From Yinghuangia soli (lineage in GTDB: Bacteria; Actinomycetota; Actinomycetes; Streptomycetales; Streptomycetaceae), in assembly GCF_021502675.1 (NCBI RefSeq), contig NZ_JAKFHA010000002.1, positions 297,670-361,669 on the forward strand: a stretch of DNA of 64,000 bases. The letters are read 5' to 3'. Both the position numbers and the translations under genes were made by a program. Positions 8,899-18,556 of the stretch are shown one piece after another (positions within the stretch are counted from its first letter, which is position 1; each line of letters starts with the position of its first letter). The notes below the pieces were generated by a model. It ran no database searches and was not told the DNA's origin. It saw only the letters and a program-made list of their open reading frames with translations.

Positions 8899-9777
8899 GT
8901 GCGGACTTCGGTGGTGGCCCCCTACTCGGCATACCTGCGTGTGTACGAGCCGCTTGCGGCGTTCCCGGAACCGGACCGCTCGCGCTGGGCGGACTACGTG
9001 CGCGACGTGCACACGCGGCGGGTGTGGGGCTCCGGCAGCACCGCCGAGCTGACCGGCGAGGAACAGCGCATGGCGCTGGAGAGCATCCTGGCCACGCCGC
9101 CCGAGCCGGCCCCGCCGCACGAGAGCGAGGACGCGTTCGTCGCCGAGGTCGACGGCATCCCGGTGGTCTGCCCGCGGCAGACCCGGCTGCGCTGCTGGAC
9201 GGCGCTGGCCGAAATGCGCCGGGAGTTCCCGCCGGTGGTGCTGGACGCTTTCTGGCCGCGGGTGGTGCTGGCGCAGGCCGAGGCGGACCACGAGCGGTGG
9301 CGGGCGGAGAACCCGGACGTCCAGCCGCACATCCACAGCAGTACCTGGCATGTGCCGATGCGCTGGTTCGTGCTGTTCGCGCAGGAGGAGCGGGTGCTGG
9401 TCGAGCCCGCCGACCCGGAGGGGGCGGGCGGGGGCCGGCAGCTCTACTACCGGACCCCGATGGTGCAGGCCAGGCGGCGGGTCGCCCGGGCGCTGCGGGT
9501 GCTGCGTGACACCCTCGAGGAGGGTGCCCTGATCACCGGCCTCGAACAGCTGGGCCGGTGGCTGGAGGAGTTCCATCCGCGGGCGATGGTCGAGCTGGAC
9601 TTCGGCGGGCTGGTGCGGCTGATCCCGTCCGGCGACCTGGCCGAGGAGCGCACCGCGGAGTACGTCGCGGAGGGGCTGACCGCGCTGGCGGCCGGCGACG
9701 GGGCGCGGGCTTCGGAGGCGTACCGGCGCATCACCGAGCGGTGGTCCGCGGTGCGGGCGCTGGAGCACGCCAGTTGA
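8899..9777 (+). CDS. Conserved actinobacterial protein of unknown function
   Basis: A 292-residue soluble protein with the start [20 protein letters not shown]. It keeps the same place between valine dehydrogenase and bldC in Streptomyces. It is rich in Trp and aromatic residues ([17 protein letters not shown]) and in Arg and Glu, without a signal peptide or membrane segment. No catalytic motif was recognised. GTG 8899 is chosen because the conserved N-terminus begins there; no good ribosome site is visible. Confidence 0.75.
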   Translation: MRTSVVAPYSAYLRVYEPLAAFPEPDRSRWADYVRDVHTRRVWGSGSTAELTGEEQRMALESILATPPEPAPPHESEDAFVAEVDGIPVVCPRQTRLRCWTALAEMRREFPPVVLDAFWPRVVLAQAEADHERWRAENPDVQPHIHSSTWHVPMRWFVLFAQEERVLVEPADPEGAGGGRQLYYRTPMVQARRRVARALRVLRDTLEEGALITGLEQLGRWLEEFHPRAMVELDFGGLVRLIPSGDLAEERTAEYVAEGLTALAAGDGARASEAYRRITERWSAVRALEHAS

Positions 9778-9808
9778 GCGGTCCAATCCTCCCGACGGCA
9801 AGAATTTC

Positions 9809-9824
9809 TGAGATCAACATCTCA
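9809..9824. promoter_or_regulatory. Inverted repeat upstream of bldC
   Basis: TGAGAT-N4-ATCTCA is a perfect 6-bp inverted repeat in an AT-richer patch of the 450-base bldC upstream region. It may be an operator or a weak terminator for the gene ending at 9777. The rest of 9778-10227 shows a GTGAC-N5-GTCAC repeat at about 9975-9989 and no convincing gene. Confidence 0.35.
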
Positions 9825-10188
9825 TAGTTCGCATACGGCGCCGAATTGCTCGTATATGATGAATCGGACAAAGGGTGCTCGACGCCCCTAGTCATGCCCT
9901 ATCCGCACAACTCTCGGGGGTCCTCCTCGGGAATGCTGTGGCTGGGGTCGACGCGCGGGGCCGATAGGCCGGAAGTGACTCTTCGTCACAGGCGGGTGAC
10001 TGTCCGCTATGTACGGTCCTTCGGGATCGCGCCGGTTGAGTGCTGCGATGCCAATTCCGGCGGTTTGGCCAACCAGGGCCGCCGGATGGTGTACTTGTAC
10101 TGTGAAGGACAAGCCGTTCGTCCTATAACCGACTTGGCCCCCGAGAACCATTTCGGACATCGAGGGTCAAGGTGCAGAATTTGAAGAA

Positions 10189-10211
10189 AGAACCGTGCTT
10201 GGTTCGGTTCT
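10189..10211 (+). promoter_or_regulatory. Hairpin just before the bldC ribosome site
   Basis: AGAACCG and CGGTTCT pair around a 9-base loop and end three to four bases before the GAGGAG ribosome site of bldC. The structure could affect translation start or mRNA stability. Confidence 0.35.
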
Positions 10212-10227
10212 CCCGAGGAGGCCGCTC

Positions 10228-10434
10228 ATGACCGCTCGTACGCCTGATGCCGAGCCGCTGCTGACGCCGGCCGAGGTTGCCACCATGTTCCGCGTGGACC
10301 CGAAGACGGTCACGCGTTGGGCCAAGGCCGGCAAGCTCACGTCGATCCGCACCCTCGGTGGCCACCGCCGCTACCGCGAGGCGGAGGTTCGTGCCCTGCT
10401 TGCGGGTATTCCGCAGCAGCGCAGCGAGGCCTAG
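10228..10434 (+). CDS. bldC: Developmental regulator BldC
   Basis: A 68-residue MerR-like DNA-binding protein. It holds a winged helix-turn-helix with LLTPAEVATMFRVDPKTVTR followed by WAKAGKLTSIRTLGGHRRY, and no effector domain, exactly as in Streptomyces BldC. BldC controls the timing of entry into sporulation by binding cooperatively at promoters of developmental genes. ATG 10228 follows GAGGAG. The gene is monocistronic: a 450-base regulatory region lies upstream and a textbook terminator follows. Confidence 0.96.
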   Translation: MTARTPDAEPLLTPAEVATMFRVDPKTVTRWAKAGKLTSIRTLGGHRRYREAEVRALLAGIPQQRSEA

Positions 10435-10470
10435 TTCCACGGCAGGGCCACTGCATCAGCCGTTTGCTTG

Positions 10471-10513
10471 AGCGTCGCCCCCCGGTCCCGCCGGATACGG
10501 GGGCGACGCTTTT
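10471..10513 (+). terminator. Intrinsic terminator of bldC
   Basis: Arms 10471-10482 and 10499-10510 form a perfect 12-bp stem that runs into TTTT, a classical rho-independent terminator. Past it, 10514-10917 holds no convincing gene; an AT-rich patch at about 10665-10735 has a weak GGCC hairpin followed by a T6 run. Confidence 0.9.
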
Positions 10514-10734
10514 GTGTCGGTCCGGCGGGTTCCGCGGGGTGGGCAGGCATGCTGCCGGGGGTCCGTTCGGGCTTCGCGGCGGCTCTGGAAGGAGTCGGCG
10601 GGGCGTCCGTACGGGGGTCTTCGGGCGCTTCGGTGGCCGGTATGCGGCGTGCCCTATCGGCCTAACAGTAAAATATCACATACAATGCATGGCCTGTTTC
10701 CGGCCTTTTTTGAAAACCATTTCCAGGCAAAACC

Positions 10735-10748
10735 GTGACGTGCGTCAC
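10735..10748. promoter_or_regulatory. Crp-like palindrome in a convergent gap
   Basis: GTGACG-TG-CGTCAC matches the form GTG-N6-GNCAC that I recall for Streptomyces Crp. It lies between the ends of two convergent genes, so a direct promoter role is not obvious. Confidence 0.3.
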
Positions 10749-10917
10749 ATCGGGAGTCCCGTTCGGGGATCCGCGGCCGCGTTTCGGCCATTCCGCGGCG
10801 GCTTTGGCAGTGCTCCGGGGCGGCTCCGGGGCAGGGCCGACGGCTTCGGTGCGGGTGTGCCGGAGCCCCCGTCCGGAGGGGCCGGACGGGGGCGGGTGCG
10901 GGCGGAACCGCTTCAGG

Positions 10918-12147
10918 TCACGCGGATTCGCGCTCGATCGGGCAGCTCATGCAGCGCGGGCCGCCGCGGCCGCGGCCGAGCTCGTTGCCCTTGATGGTGA
11001 GCACCTCGATGCCGTTCTGGCGGAGCATCGTGTTGGTGGTGACGTTCTTCTCGTAGGCCACGACGGTGCCCGGGGAGATGGCCAGCACGTTGCAGCCGTC
11101 GTCCCACTGCTCGCGCTCGGCGGCGTAGACGTCCTGCTCGGCCTGCAGCACGCGGATCTTCCCCACGCCCAGGGCGTCGGCGAGCACCGGGAAGAACTCC
11201 TTGTTCTCCTGCACCTGCGGGACCTGCGGGTCGCTGCCCGGGGTCAGGGTGAAGGAGCGCAGCGAGTCCTGCGGAAGGCCGGTGTAGAGCGAGACCGCAT
11301 CCTTGTCGACCATCGTCATGACGGTGTCCAGGTGCATGAACGCCCGGGCCTTGGGCAGTTCCAGCGCGATGACCTTCTCCGCGGCGCCGGCCGCGAACAG
11401 GCGGCGGGCCAGGAGCTCGATGCCGGCCGGGGTGGTGCGCTCGCTCATGCCGATGAGCACCGCGCCGTTGCCGACGACCAGGACGTCGCCGCCCTCGATG
11501 GACGCCGGCGCCATGGCCTCGCCCTCGAACCACTCGCGCACCCCGGCCCCGGTGAACATCGGGTGGTAGCGGTAGATCGCCTCGAAGTGCACGGTCTCGC
11601 GCTTGCGGGCGGTCTTCATCATCGGATTGATCGAGACGCCGCCGTACACCCACGCCGAGGTGTCCCGGGTGAAGAGGTGGTTGGGCAGCGGGGCGAGCAC
11701 GAAGTCGTTGTCGTCGAGGGCCGCGAGGCCGAGGCTGTGGCGCTCGCCGCCGAGCGCCGCGACCAGCTCGCGGCGGTTGATGCCGCCGACGAGGTGCCGG
11801 GCGCGGTCGACCGGGGTCATCGCATGCAGCACCTCGGCGACCATGCGGGACAGGGTCGCGCCGAGCGCGGCCTGACGGTCGTCGAGGATGCGGTCCAGGA
11901 TGAAGTCGGTGGCGTCCTCGTTCTTGAGGGTCTCGGCGAGCAGGTCGTGCAGCAGGTGCACTTTGATGCCGCGCTCGACGAGGGTGTCCTGGAACGCGCG
12001 GTGCTCGGTCCGGGCCTGGGAGGTCCACAGCACGTCGTCGAACAGCAGGTCGTCCTTGTTGGACGGGGTCAGCCGCAGCATCTCCAGATCCGGCTGGTGG
12101 AGGATGACCTGCTTGAGGACACCGACCTCGGAATCGACGTGGAACAT
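10918..12147 (-). CDS. arcA: Arginine deiminase
   Basis: Hydrolyses arginine to citrulline and ammonia. The 409-residue protein has all guanidino-modifying enzyme landmarks: [11 protein letters not shown] with the substrate Asp, [11 protein letters not shown] with the catalytic His and Asp, and the C-terminal GGPRCMSCP with nucleophile Cys399. Start ATG 12147 has GGAGGA upstream. No arcB or arcC lies nearby, so it probably serves arginine catabolism or pH control rather than a complete fermentative pathway, which is inference. A TetR gene is divergent. Confidence 0.95.
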   Translation of the reverse strand: MFHVDSEVGVLKQVILHQPDLEMLRLTPSNKDDLLFDDVLWTSQARTEHRAFQDTLVERGIKVHLLHDLLAETLKNEDATDFILDRILDDRQAALGATLSRMVAEVLHAMTPVDRARHLVGGINRRELVAALGGERHSLGLAALDDNDFVLAPLPNHLFTRDTSAWVYGGVSINPMMKTARKRETVHFEAIYRYHPMFTGAGVREWFEGEAMAPASIEGGDVLVVGNGAVLIGMSERTTPAGIELLARRLFAAGAAEKVIALELPKARAFMHLDTVMTMVDKDAVSLYTGLPQDSLRSFTLTPGSDPQVPQVQENKEFFPVLADALGVGKIRVLQAEQDVYAAEREQWDDGCNVLAISPGTVVAYEKNVTTNTMLRQNGIEVLTIKGNELGRGRGGPRCMSCPIERESA

Positions 12148-12380
12148 GGATCCGTCCTTCTTCCTCCGGGTGCGTGGCCCCGGTGCATACGACTCGCGCT
12201 TGCACCTCCCACTTTCTGCCCCGCAGGAGCCGGAATCGGCCGCCGAAGCTCCTCGGCTGCGGGCACCTTGGTCGTCTCTGCGCGGGACTTTCGGCCCGCT
12301 TCGCCCCCGGTTCGGGCCAGGTGCGGGAATTCAGCGGATCGGCTGATTGAACCGGGTGATCCGTTCGGGGCGGCACGCCC

Positions 12381-12386
12381 TACAGT
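12381..12386 (+). promoter_or_regulatory. Candidate -10 hexamer for the TetR gene
   Basis: TACAGT is seven bases before ATG 12394, again without a ribosome site, so the TetR transcript is probably leaderless. The arcA-tetR gap is 246 bases. Confidence 0.4.
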
Positions 12387-12393
12387 GGTCGGC

Positions 12394-13071
12394 ATGTCCA
12401 GTGGTACGCGGGTGGCCGGGGCGGCCGAGACAAACCCCCGGAACGGCAACAGCTCGGGCGCGGCCACCCGGGCCAAGCTGCTGCGCACCGCGGAACGCCT
12501 CTTCGCCAAGAACGGCATCGACGGGGTCTCGGTACGCGACATCACCGGCACCGCCGGGGCGAACAGCGCTGCCGTGCACTACCACTTCGGCTCCAAGCAG
12601 GACCTGATCGCGGCGATCCTGCACCGCCGCCTGGAGGGCCTCGGGGTGCGCCGCGCGCAGCTGCTGGACCAGCTGGAGGCGCACGACACACCCGATCTCC
12701 GGGACGTGGTCGCGGCGTTGCTGCTGCCCACCGTCGAGCTGAGCCGGGACCGGCGCGGCGGCGGCCACCACTATCTGGGCTTCCTGGTCGCGGTGGGGGA
12801 GCACCCCACGTCCATGCACCTGATCACCGACGAGGTGGACCCGCTGACCGAGCGGTACCTGTCGGTGCTGCGCCGCACCCTCCCCGAAGTCCCGCCCGAG
12901 GTCGTGCTGTTCCGCTTCGGGGTGGCCAAGGACCTGGTCAACCGGGTGCTGCGGCAGGGGGCCGTGCGCGAGTGGCTGCGCCGGCACGCGTCGAACGACG
13001 ACAAGGTGCTGTTCGACCAGTTGGTCGACTTCCTGGTCGGTGCGTTCGCCGCACCCGCGCATCCGGCCTGA
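12394..13071 (+). CDS. TetR family regulator
   Basis: A 225-residue repressor. The N-terminal helix-turn-helix at about residues 25-72 reads RAKLLRTAERLFAKNG, then VSVRDITGTAGANSAAVHYH and FGSKQDLI. The C-terminal ligand domain is less conserved and includes GGGHHYLGFLVAVGEHP. It lies divergent from arcA, so arcA, itself or a distant exporter or acyl-CoA gene are possible targets. The ligand is unknown. No neighbour on its own strand is close: the transporter starts 355 bases downstream. Confidence 0.9.
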   Translation: MSSGTRVAGAAETNPRNGNSSGAATRAKLLRTAERLFAKNGIDGVSVRDITGTAGANSAAVHYHFGSKQDLIAAILHRRLEGLGVRRAQLLDQLEAHDTPDLRDVVAALLLPTVELSRDRRGGGHHYLGFLVAVGEHPTSMHLITDEVDPLTERYLSVLRRTLPEVPPEVVLFRFGVAKDLVNRVLRQGAVREWLRRHASNDDKVLFDQLVDFLVGAFAAPAHPA

Positions 13072-13169
13072 CGCCGCCGGGGAGCGGCCCGTGCCGGTCG
13101 TCCGCCGGGCGGCCGCGCGCCTCCGCCGGATTGTCATCGACTGCTGACATCTCTCTCCGGCAACATCTC

Positions 13170-13198
13170 TTGACGATCTGTCAGGCCCGGCACAGAAT
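13170..13198 (+). promoter_or_regulatory. Candidate sigma-70 type promoter for the amino acid importer
   Basis: TTGACG (13170-13175), 17 bases, then CAGAAT (13193-13198) resembles a housekeeping promoter about 230 bases before the lipoprotein gene. The rest of the 355-base gap (13072-13426) contains short CGCACGG and GCTCACG repeats and no gene. Confidence 0.45.
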
Positions 13199-13426
13199 CA
13201 CCAATCTCAGCCAGTCGTTTGATCGACAAGTGCTTACGCACCAGGGCAAGTCCCCGCACATCGCGCACGGCGCACGGCGCACCACCGCACTGAAACGGCA
13301 CGCGGCAACGCTTCGCTCAAGGCTCGGCTCACGCTCGGCTCACGGCTCCAGCACAGCTCGCGCTCAGTCAGGTGAACGACCGAAGTCCGTCAGGGCGCCG
13401 GCCCGGCGGTCCGTGGGGAGGAATCC

Positions 13427-14689
13427 ATGCCTCGTCTCCTTCGCGCCGCAGGACTGGTGATGGTGCCGGTCCTGCTGCTCGCCGGGTGCAACTCCTCGAC
13501 GACGAAGAAGGACACTCCGAGCAACCCGAACAGCCCGGGCGCACCGGCCTCGAAGGACCCGATCAAGATCGGCGGCGTGGTCTCGATCACCACCCCCTCC
13601 GGCTACAGCAAGAAGGACACCGACCTCGGCGCCAAGGCCCGGTTCATGATGGCCAACGACGAGGGCGGGGTGAACGGCCGCAAGATCGACTACATCGGGT
13701 CCGAGGACGACAACCAGGACCCCGCGAAGACGACCACCGCGGTACGCAAACTCGTCCAGCAGGACAAGGTGTTCGCCATCGTCCCGGTCAACACCACGAC
13801 GATCTCCGGCTCGGCGGGCTTCCTCAAGGACAACAAGACGCCGTACATCGGCTGGGGCACCGTGCCGGCGTTCTGCGACCAGGAATACGGCATGGGCTAC
13901 AACGGCTGCCTGGTGCCGAAGGCCGGCCACAACGTCAACACCTCGTGGCCCGGCCTGCTCTCCGACATCCTCGGCGGCGGCAAGGGCAAGTCGGTCGCGC
14001 TGATCACCCAGGACACCGACGCGGGCAAGTTCGGGCTGGCCACCTACCAGGCGGCGTTCCCGGCCGGCGGCTTCACCGTCGCGTACGGGAAGTCCACGGT
14101 GCCCGGCACCACGGTGCCCACCGACTGGAGCCCGTGGGTGAACGACATCATGTCGAGCAACGGCGGCAAGGCGCCCGACGTGGTCGTCTCGATCATGCAG
14201 ACGCCCGCCAACATCGGCCTGTTCAAGGCGCTCAAGCTGGCCGGCTTCAAGGGCATCCTGACCGACGCGACCGACTACGACCCGGCGCTGCTCAAGCAGG
14301 CCGCGTCGAAGGAAGCCCTGCAGGACGTCCAGGTGTTCGTGCAGAACATGCCGTTCGAGTCGACCGCGCCGGAGATGGCGAAGTTCAAGGAGTACATCTC
14401 CAAGGCCAAGGGCGAACCGGTCACCGAGTGGAACCAGTCGATGATGGTCGGCTGGAACTCCGCGGACCTGTTCGTGGCCATCGCCAAGAAGGCCGGCGAG
14501 AACCTCACGGTGGACACCTACCAGGCGGCCGCGGCGAACTTCCAGGACACGTACGCGCTGGTCGGCGACCGCAAGTTCCCGGACGGCCGCAACAACTCCT
14601 TCGGCTGCGGCGCGATGGTCCAGCTGAAGGGCGAGAGCTACAACATCATCTCGCCGTACAAGTGCTACCCGAGCGTCCCGTTCAAGTGA
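13427..14689 (+). CDS. Substrate-binding lipoprotein of a branched-chain amino acid type ABC importer
   Basis: A 420-residue LivJ-like periplasmic-binding protein, here membrane-anchored. The signal peptide ends in lipobox LLAGC with Cys21. After a short Thr/Ser/Pro linker the receptor starts at DPIKIGGVVSI and continues with LGAKARFMMANDEGGVNGRKI and DTDAGKFGLATYQAAF, typical of the type I fold. The ligand may be a branched-chain amino acid, amide or related small solute; the family is broad. ATG 13427 follows GGGGAGGA. The fused permease/ATPase gene comes 152 bases downstream. Confidence 0.9.
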   Translation: MPRLLRAAGLVMVPVLLLAGCNSSTTKKDTPSNPNSPGAPASKDPIKIGGVVSITTPSGYSKKDTDLGAKARFMMANDEGGVNGRKIDYIGSEDDNQDPAKTTTAVRKLVQQDKVFAIVPVNTTTISGSAGFLKDNKTPYIGWGTVPAFCDQEYGMGYNGCLVPKAGHNVNTSWPGLLSDILGGGKGKSVALITQDTDAGKFGLATYQAAFPAGGFTVAYGKSTVPGTTVPTDWSPWVNDIMSSNGGKAPDVVVSIMQTPANIGLFKALKLAGFKGILTDATDYDPALLKQAASKEALQDVQVFVQNMPFESTAPEMAKFKEYISKAKGEPVTEWNQSMMVGWNSADLFVAIAKKAGENLTVDTYQAAAANFQDTYALVGDRKFPDGRNNSFGCGAMVQLKGESYNIISPYKCYPSVPFK

Positions 14690-14841
14690 CGGTGCCTCCG
14701 GTCCGCGCCCGCTGACGGCGCGCACCGGATCGGGCCCCCGGTCCGCCCGCCGCCCCCCGGCGTGGCGGAGGGCCGGGGCGGCCCGCCGTCCCCGCGGTCC
14801 CCGCCCGGTCCGCATGTCGTACGAGGGAGCGTCACCGGCAC

Positions 14842-17634
14842 ATGAGCGAGCTGCTCGTCTTCGTCATCAGCGGCCTGGTCACCGGGGCGATCTACGCCCT
14901 GCTGGCGTCCGGGCTGGTCCTCGCGTACTCGGCCTCCGGGGTGCTCAACTTCGCCCACGGCGCCACCGCGTTCCTGTCCGCACTGTTCTTCTACGAGGTC
15001 AACCAGGGGCTGGACGTCCCGCCGGTGCCCGCGGCGCTGCTCACCGTCTTCGTGTTCGCGCCCGGCCTGGGCTGGCTGCTCGACCGGATCATGTTCCGCA
15101 AACTGGCCAAGCTCGGCGAGACCCCGCAGATCGTGGCCACCATCGGCCTGCTGGTGGCCCTGCCCGCGCTCGGCCAGTGGATCGTGGTGCTGCTGCGCGA
15201 CGCCGGGGTGGACCTCGCGCCGCCCGACAACCAGTACGGACTGCCCGGGGTGGGGCCGAACCCGCCTGTGCAGTGGGAGATCCGGCACGGCGTCGGGATC
15301 GACTCCAACCAGCTGATCACCTGGATCGTGACCGCCGTGGTCGCGGTGGCGCTGTGGATCCTGATGCGGCACACCCCGCTCGGCCTGCGGCTGCGCGCGT
15401 CGGTGGACAGCCGCACCCTCACCGAGTTGCGCGGGGTCAGCGCCGACCGGCTCTCCGGCATCGCCTGGATGCTGTCCGCGGGTCTCGCCGGCGCGGTCGG
15501 TGTGCTGGCCGCACCGCTGCTCGCGCTGAGCTCGGTGGACTACACGCTCATCCTGTTCGTGTCCGCGGCGGCCGCGGTGCTGGGCCGCTTCAAGTCGGTG
15601 CCCATCGCGTTCGGCGGCGGGCTGCTGCTGGGCGTGGTGCAGAACCTGGTGGCCGGGTACGCGCCGTCCTGGACCGATCGGATCACCGGATTCCGTACGG
15701 CAGTTCCCTTCGCGCTCCTCTTCGTCGGCCTGCTCGTCCTCTCGCGCAGCAAGCGCAGCGCGGGCACTGCCGCGGTCGACGCGCCGCCGCCGGACTACCT
15801 GGCCGGCATGTCGCCGCTGCGGCGCTGGGCCCCGTGGCTGGCGGCCGGCCTCTTCCTGGCGGTGAGCCTGTACACCTGGACCACTCCGTTCTGGATCGGG
15901 CTGATCGCCCAAGGACTGGCCGCCTCGCTGGTGTTCCTGTCGTTCACCGTGGTCACCGGGCTGGGCGGCATGGTCAGCCTCGCGCAGGCGACGTTCGTTA
16001 CCGCCTCGGCGCTCACCGCGGGCCTGTTGATGAGCCACGGCGTCTCGTTCTTCCTGGCCTTGTGCGCGGGCACGTTGGCGGCCGCGCTGCTCGGCATGGT
16101 GGTCGCGCTGCCGGCCCTGCGGTTGTCCGGGCGCATGCTCGCGCTGGCGACGCTGGCGCTCGCGTTCCTGGGCGACCAGGTCCTGTTCCAGATGCGCTGG
16201 CTGCGCAACGGGGACGTGGGCTGGGAGATCCCGCGGCCGGTGGTCGGGCCGGTGGACCTCAACGACGACCGGGCCCTCGCGCTGGCCCTGCTGATCATCG
16301 TGGCGCTGGTGATCGTGCTGATCCGCAACCTGGAGAACTCCGCGTCCGGCCGGGCGATGCTGGCAGTGCGCTCGGCGCCGCCCGCGGCCATGGCGTCGGG
16401 CGTCTCGGTGCTGCGCACCAAGCTCGCGCTGTTCGCGATCTCGGCGGGCATCGCCGGGTTCGGCGGGGTGTTCTGGGCGTCGTTCAACACCCGGATCACG
16501 GCCACCGAGTTCACCGCGATGAACGGGCTGATCTGGCTGGCGATCGTGGTCGCGGCGGGCATCCGGCGGCCGCAGTTCGCGGTGGTCGCGGGCCTGACCT
16601 TCGCCCTCTTCCCGCACATCATGGAGGACTACGTCACCGACTCGCCGTACGTGCCGGTCATCCTCTTCGGCCTTGCGGGCCTCGCGCTGGCCGGCAACCC
16701 GGAGGGCTGGGTCGTGCAGATGGCCGAGGGCCTGCATGCGCTGCGCGGCCGGGTCACCGGGCGCGGCAAGGCGTCCGCAGTGCCGCCGCAGGTTCCCGAA
16801 CCGCGGGTCGAGGCGGGCCCGGTGGTGGCTCTGGCCCCGCACGCGGACGAACCGCAAGACGGCGCCGAAGCGGCTGCGGACGCGTCCGACTTGCTGCTCC
16901 GGCTGCGCGGCATCCGGGCGGGCTACGCCGGGGTCGAGGTCCTGCACGGCGTGGACCTGGAGGTGCGTTCCGGGTCGATCCTGGCGCTGCTCGGCGCGAA
17001 CGGCGCGGGCAAGTCGACCACCTGCGCGGTGGCCGCGGGGCTGCTGGCACCGACCTCGGGAATCGTGGAACTTGCCGGTGAAAGAGGCGAGTTCCGGGAC
17101 ATCACCCGGCTCTCCGCGGTGCGGCGTTCGCGGGACGGCGTGCTGCTCGCCCCCGAGGGCCGCGGGATCTTCCCGTCCCTCACCATCGACGAGAACCTCT
17201 CGATGTGGCTGCGCTCGGCCGCCGAGCGGGACCGCGTGTACGAGCGCTTCCCGAACCTCGCCGCGCGGCGCAAGGTGGTGGCCGGTTCGCTGTCCGGCGG
17301 CGAGCAGCAGCAGCTGACCGTCGCCCCGCTGCTCGTGCGGCCGCCCCGCGTGCTGGTGGCCGATGAGCCGTCGCTGGGCCTGGCCCCGCTGGTGGTCGAG
17401 GAGATCTTCCGGTTCGTCGTCGAACTCCGGGAGCTGGGTGTCGCGTTGCTCCTGGTCGAGGAGAAGGCGTCGGAGATTCTCACGGTCGCCGACACGGTGG
17501 CCTTCATGAGCGTCGGGCGCGTGTCGTGGTGCGGGCCACGCTCCGAGGTGGACGAAGACCGGCTGACCGCAGCGTACTTGGGGATCGCCGGCAGTGCGGC
17601 GTCGGATGCCGGGCACAGCGAGGTGGCGAGGTGA
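14842..17634 (+). CDS. Triple fusion LivH permease - LivM permease - LivF ATPase
   Basis: A 930-residue protein that joins three subunits usually made separately. Residues 1-300 are LivH-like (GLVTGAIYALLASGLVLAYS, LNFAHGA). Residues about 322-635 are LivM-like (SLAQATFVTASALTAGL, GRAMLAVRSAPPAA). Residues about 683-915 are a LivF-like ATPase with Walker A GANGAGKST near 718, signature LSGGEQQQL near 816 and Walker B VLVADEPSLG near 836. A charged linker of about 50 residues precedes the ATPase. It overlaps the LivG gene by four bases, so the complete importer is lipoprotein, fusion and LivG. Confidence 0.93.
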   Translation: MSELLVFVISGLVTGAIYALLASGLVLAYSASGVLNFAHGATAFLSALFFYEVNQGLDVPPVPAALLTVFVFAPGLGWLLDRIMFRKLAKLGETPQIVATIGLLVALPALGQWIVVLLRDAGVDLAPPDNQYGLPGVGPNPPVQWEIRHGVGIDSNQLITWIVTAVVAVALWILMRHTPLGLRLRASVDSRTLTELRGVSADRLSGIAWMLSAGLAGAVGVLAAPLLALSSVDYTLILFVSAAAAVLGRFKSVPIAFGGGLLLGVVQNLVAGYAPSWTDRITGFRTAVPFALLFVGLLVLSRSKRSAGTAAVDAPPPDYLAGMSPLRRWAPWLAAGLFLAVSLYTWTTPFWIGLIAQGLAASLVFLSFTVVTGLGGMVSLAQATFVTASALTAGLLMSHGVSFFLALCAGTLAAALLGMVVALPALRLSGRMLALATLALAFLGDQVLFQMRWLRNGDVGWEIPRPVVGPVDLNDDRALALALLIIVALVIVLIRNLENSASGRAMLAVRSAPPAAMASGVSVLRTKLALFAISAGIAGFGGVFWASFNTRITATEFTAMNGLIWLAIVVAAGIRRPQFAVVAGLTFALFPHIMEDYVTDSPYVPVILFGLAGLALAGNPEGWVVQMAEGLHALRGRVTGRGKASAVPPQVPEPRVEAGPVVALAPHADEPQDGAEAAADASDLLLRLRGIRAGYAGVEVLHGVDLEVRSGSILALLGANGAGKSTTCAVAAGLLAPTSGIVELAGERGEFRDITRLSAVRRSRDGVLLAPEGRGIFPSLTIDENLSMWLRSAAERDRVYERFPNLAARRKVVAGSLSGGEQQQLTVAPLLVRPPRVLVADEPSLGLAPLVVEEIFRFVVELRELGVALLLVEEKASEILTVADTVAFMSVGRVSWCGPRSEVDEDRLTAAYLGIAGSAASDAGHSEVAR

Positions 17635-18440
17635 GCAGGACCGTGGCGCAGGCCGCCGTCGACGAGCAGACCGCCGCGGCGGTGCTGCGCGCCGAGAACG
17701 TGGGGGTGAGCTTCGGCGGCATCAAGGCGCTGACCGACGTCACCTTGGAAGTGCGGGCCGGCGAGGTGTGCGGGCTGATCGGCCCCAACGGCGCGGGCAA
17801 GACCACGCTCTTCGACGTGCTGTCCGGGATCCGCCGCCCGGATCGCGGCGTGGTGCGCCTGGGCGGCGCCGACGTGTCGGCCCGCGGCCCGGTCTGGCGG
17901 GCCCGGCACGGGATGCGCCGGACGTTCCAGCGCCAGCAGTTGTTCGGTCGGCTCACCGTGCTCGACAACCTGGTGGTCGCCGAGGAATGGCGGGGCGGCG
18001 GCGGTGGCATCGGCGCCGACTTGCTGGGGTTGCCGAGCCGGCGCCGCCGGGAACGGGAACGCCGGGCGCGAGCCGAGGAGATCCTCGACCTGTGCGGGCT
18101 CGCCGAGCTGCGCGACACCTACGCCGGGACGCTGCCGGTCGGGCAGGCCCGGCTCGTGGAACTCGCCCGGGCGGTGGTGGACACGCCCAAGGTGCTGCTG
18201 CTCGACGAACCGGCGTCGGGGATGTCGTCGGCGGAGAGCAGATGGCTGGGCGAGGTGGTGCGCCGCCTGGTCGACCACGAGCACTGCGCGGTGCTGCTGG
18301 TCGAGCACGACGTGGCCTTCGTGATGGGGCTGGCGTCGCGCGTGGTGGTGCTGAACCTCGGCGAGGTGCTCGCCGAGGGCACGCCGGCCGAGGTACGGGC
18401 GGACCAAGCGGTGCGGGACGCCTACCTGGGCAGCGGCTGA
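17631..18440 (+). CDS. LivG-type ABC transporter ATPase
   Basis: A 269-residue ATP-binding subunit that pairs with the LivF part of the upstream fusion. It has Walker A GPNGAGKTT, signature LPVGQARLVELARA (the LP.GQ form is normal in LivG), Walker B VLLLDEPASGM and switch His in VEHDV. GTG 17631 overlaps the upstream stop as GTGA. The N-terminal 20 residues before the ABC core are an Ala/Gln-rich extension. A strong hairpin ends the operon. Confidence 0.93.
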   Translation: MSRTVAQAAVDEQTAAAVLRAENVGVSFGGIKALTDVTLEVRAGEVCGLIGPNGAGKTTLFDVLSGIRRPDRGVVRLGGADVSARGPVWRARHGMRRTFQRQQLFGRLTVLDNLVVAEEWRGGGGGIGADLLGLPSRRRRERERRARAEEILDLCGLAELRDTYAGTLPVGQARLVELARAVVDTPKVLLLDEPASGMSSAESRWLGEVVRRLVDHEHCAVLLVEHDVAFVMGLASRVVVLNLGEVLAEGTPAEVRADQAVRDAYLGSG

Positions 18441-18493
18441 ACCCGGGCCGCGTACCCGCCGGGCCGGCGTGCGCGGGAGGCCGGAAACGGGAA

Positions 18494-18534
18494 GCCGGGC
18501 GGGGACGGGGCAGTGCGCCCTGTCCCCGCCCGGC
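18494..18534. terminator. Hairpin after the importer operon
   Basis: A perfect 13-bp stem (18494-18506 with 18522-18534) lies between the LivG stop and the convergent permease gene, probably stopping both transcripts. There is no T-run. Confidence 0.8.
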
Positions 18535-18556
18535 CTCCGGAACGGTTCGTGCTGGT

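Noticed and set aside
9846-10184. Possible 112-codon gene upstream of bldC
   Set aside because: No ribosome site, no recognisable protein features, and unfavourable third-position composition; better read as the bldC control region.
14665-17616. 983-codon minus-strand frame across the Liv fusion
   Set aside because: His/Arg/Gln-rich nonsense translation opposite a clear membrane protein and ATPase; no motif or ribosome site.
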